From Sipunculus nudus (Eukaryota > Annelida > Sipuncula > Golfingiida > Sipunculidae): 64,000 nt of DNA. The position numbers and the translations under genes were made by a program. This document shows, piece by piece, positions 62,014 to 64,000 of this stretch (its first letter is position 1; each line of letters opens with the position of its first letter). Location of the stretch: contig CM049314.1 of NCBI GenBank assembly GCA_026874595.1, positions 53,921,812-53,985,811 on the forward strand. The letters are read 5' to 3'. The notes beneath the pieces were generated by a model, which saw nothing but the letters and a program-made list of their open reading frames with translations, was not told the DNA's origin and did no database searches.

Positions 62014-62559
62014 GAATACTGTTGATTGTCCATCTTCTCCCTTAACGTATACACATTATTATATGCAGTTCTGCTACCGTACATGATAACTGCCTGATTT
62101 TATCATCATACACTTAAAGTCTCTCATCTATTACTTCATCAACAATTTATTAAAGGCCCTTTTAGTTTCCACAGAGTCAAGAGCTACAGCTAACATCTGC
62201 TAGGATTTTTCTGAATCACCTATCGCAAGTGGCTCTTCGTCTTTGTGTTCAGTGAGAGCGGACAATGTGTAATCCTCAGATGACACATATCGCCCTCCTT
62301 ATAACGCTTCCCCCTATTCCAAACAACTATACCATTTAGATATGTGTGGTTAACGCCAAAAATAATGTCAAGGATGGGCGATCTACGAATATTCAAATTT
62401 CAGACGTATACTTCAAATTAACTTCTGAGATATGTGTAGTTTACATCCAAAACACGTCACGCAACGACGAAAGGCATTTTGAAAATGGGCCATTGAAGAA
62501 TCGATAAGATTTTGGTGTTTATTCGGGACATGAACCGTTTTCAGAAACATCATCAATAA
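62014..62559. other. No gene recognised
   Basis: Spacer between the hAT-like element and the LTR copy; no exon or repeat is supported. Confidence 0.35.
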
Positions 62560-63412
62560 TGTTACAGATGTCTGTTTTATTGTGCGCAGGGGTGTTCCAT
62601 GTGTTGTTGACATTTGGTTCGTGTGGCACGCATAGCTCGTTGCTATGGCAGCATCGCCTGGCCGAGTCTGACTTGTTGAAACACAGCGCTCATGCTGATC
62701 TAGAACTTTCTGGGCTGGTCGCGCTCTATGAGCGCGTGTCTTGTAATGTTCTTATGTATTGTTTGGTTCTTTCGATTGTTCGTGAAATCGAAGTTTCTAG
62801 AATTTTCGGATGAAAAGTCATAGATAAGGGGCTGTGTTTAGAGCCAGGGAAAAGAGAGAGAAATATTCCAGCGGACAGGGAAGAGTGTGGGTAAGTTTTG
62901 GATCTATCCGATAATTGCAGGAGTATCAGGGATTCTTCGAACTCTATGCAGATTGAGTGCGGCCTGTCTTCAGTTTGCTTTCGGGATTATTACAAGAACT
63001 TCATTTTTGGATTACAACAGATTGATTTTGTGATTGAATTGGATTATTATTCTCTGAGAAGATTTATGTGAACTGTTCATCTGGATTATACGTTTTAAAG
63101 GACTTGTTGTCGCTGTGACAGTGGTGGTATCCAGGTACTGTACACTTTATATTTTATACTGTGTAACGGTATTGGTTTACTCTTATACTGTTGTTATACT
63201 GTGTAATTGTATTGATTTAGTGTATTGTAATGTTAGGGTTGTTTTAAGAATAATTTATCATTATTTGTTAACAAAAAAACACTGCCTTCTTTATTCATTC
63301 CCCTAGACATTTCACGCTGCCTAGGGTTACAGAATCTGATTTTTTTACGTCTCCGTAACAAAATTTATGCTCGCCACGACTACGTGATCTGTTGATATAA
63401 GGTTCAGTAACA
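62560..63412 (+). mobile_element. Solo-LTR-like retroelement copy 2 (853 bp)
   Basis: It begins TGTTACAGATGTCTGTTTTA and ends TTCAGTAACA, and it is collinear with the copy at 26226-27118 through AAGGGGCTGTG, CCAGCGGACA, TTACAAGAACTTC, GAAGATTTATGTGAACTG, ACAGTGGTGGTAT and CCCTAGACATTTCACGCTGC. The flanks ATAA and ATAG differ at one base, as expected for an older 4-bp duplication. No coding region is present. Confidence 0.72.
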
Positions 63413-63417
63413 ATAGA

Positions 63418-63556
63418 TATTCACAAATGTAGAGTCACTTATGCATAAATAAACCCGGGAATATGGGCCCAATAAGGGAATGCAAGCACGCTTTTTGGAG
63501 CATCCCTTAAGGCGGAGGCTTGCATTCTTTATAATGTATATTTCTAGTTTTATTTT
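63418..63556 (-). repeat. Dispersed repeat family A, reversed partial copy
   Basis: AGTCACTTATGCATAAATAA, ACCCGGGAATATGGGCCCAA, GGAATGCAAGCACGC and ATTTCTAGTTT match the copy at 7615-7752 in the same orientation. It starts about 6 bp after the LTR copy. Confidence 0.55.
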
Positions 63557-63681
63557 AAAAACAGCTCAGCTCATGTGAGTTGTTTTGCCTATTAACCTTT
63601 TACCAGTGACAAACCATAGACGAAAAATTGTAAAATGGGTTACATAAATCTTTTTATTTGCATCATTATTCGAAGAAGTGG

Positions 63682-63885
63682 TTATACAAAAAGATAAAAT
63701 CCCAGGAATCCAATCTGATGTTCTGCGTCACTGTAGAGGTTGGTGTTAGAGGACGTGACGGCTCTGATGGACTCCCCAGATCGACATTCCACAATTATGG
63801 AGCGGCTCAGCGTGTCTACCCCGGGGTGCATGGTGCTGTCCCGTCTCAGCTCACCCAGAGTCAGTGACTCCTTCATAATTGTCAC
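63682..63885 (-). CDS. Probable coding exon of an unrecognised gene running off the right edge
   Basis: On the reverse strand a good acceptor (TTGTTGTTGTAG, ending at 63886) opens a frame reading VTIMKESLTLGELRRDSTMH then PGVDTLSRSIIVECRSGESI then RAVTSSNTNLY, continuing to TAA at 63684-63682. The composition is protein-like and GC-richer than its surroundings. The last 16 or so residues are less convincing, so the exon may instead end at a donor near CTACA|GTGACG. Upstream exons would lie beyond 64000. I do not recognise the family. Confidence 0.5.
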   Translation of the reverse strand: MTIMKESLTLGELRRDSTMHPGVDTLSRSIIVECRSGESIRAVTSSNTNLYSDAEHQIGFLGFYLFV

Positions 63886-64000
63886 CTACAACAACAACAT
63901 AAAATCTCGTATACTAACTCAGCTCATCCGGAGCCAGGGACTCCTTCATAATGGTCACCTACAACAATAACAAAAATCTCGTACACTAACTCAGCTCACC
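63882..64000 (-). repeat. 73-bp tandem duplication of an intron end plus exon start
   Basis: On the reverse strand, GTTGTTGTAG|GTGACNATTATGAAGGAGTC followed by TGAGCTGA occurs at 63885 and again 73 bp upstream (acceptor end near 63959). A third copy's GGTGAGCTGAG is cut by the window end. The upstream copy runs into a TAG shortly after TGAGCTGAG, so only the inner copy is the usable exon. Confidence 0.8.

Overview
The window is eukaryotic, intron-rich, AT-rich animal DNA. Coding sequence is broken by canonical GT/AG introns. Between and inside the genes are short transposon remnants (fragments of non-LTR retrotransposons, two solo-LTR-like copies and many MITEs with clear target-site duplications) and an unusual number of microsatellites. 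The style fits a marine invertebrate, most likely a mollusc or another lophotrochozoan. That placement is inference; no sequence search was possible.

Layout. (1) 2.3-14.0 kb, + strand: the 3' eight exons of a gene I do not recognise (698 codons visible, 5' end not found). It encodes a low-complexity protein with a short charged helix, a proline-rich stretch, an acidic tail and an RVRF motif. Its last intron opens with exactly eighty 49-bp repeats, each copying the end of the preceding exon together with its splice donor. (2) 14-27 kb: no convincing gene; a second, unrelated 49-bp minisatellite (17.6-18.3 kb), long (TA)n tracts, non-LTR retrotransposon remains, a PIF/Harbinger-like MITE and an 893-bp solo LTR. 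(3) 27.3-28.3 kb, + strand: a single-exon, divergent seven-transmembrane receptor gene 177 bp downstream of that LTR. (4) 28.4-40.3 kb: non-coding, with retrotransposon and transposon relics. (5) 40.3-53.5 kb, + strand: a complete 17-exon gene for a 610-residue DUF885-family protein with a signal peptide, the HEANPGHHLQ motif and a hydrophobic C-terminal tail. All 17 exons keep phase from ATG to stop. (6) 54-63.6 kb: non-coding, with a palindrome-bearing dimeric repeat block, two hAT-like MITEs with perfect 8-bp target duplications, and the second LTR copy. (7) 63.7-63.9 kb, - strand: one likely coding exon of another unrecognised gene that runs off the right edge.

The genes do not look functionally linked. 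The most striking theme is that tandem duplications repeatedly straddle gene-structure boundaries: a splice donor (8.4 kb), a stop codon (13.9 kb), a splice acceptor (49.3-49.5 kb) and another acceptor (63.9-64.0 kb).
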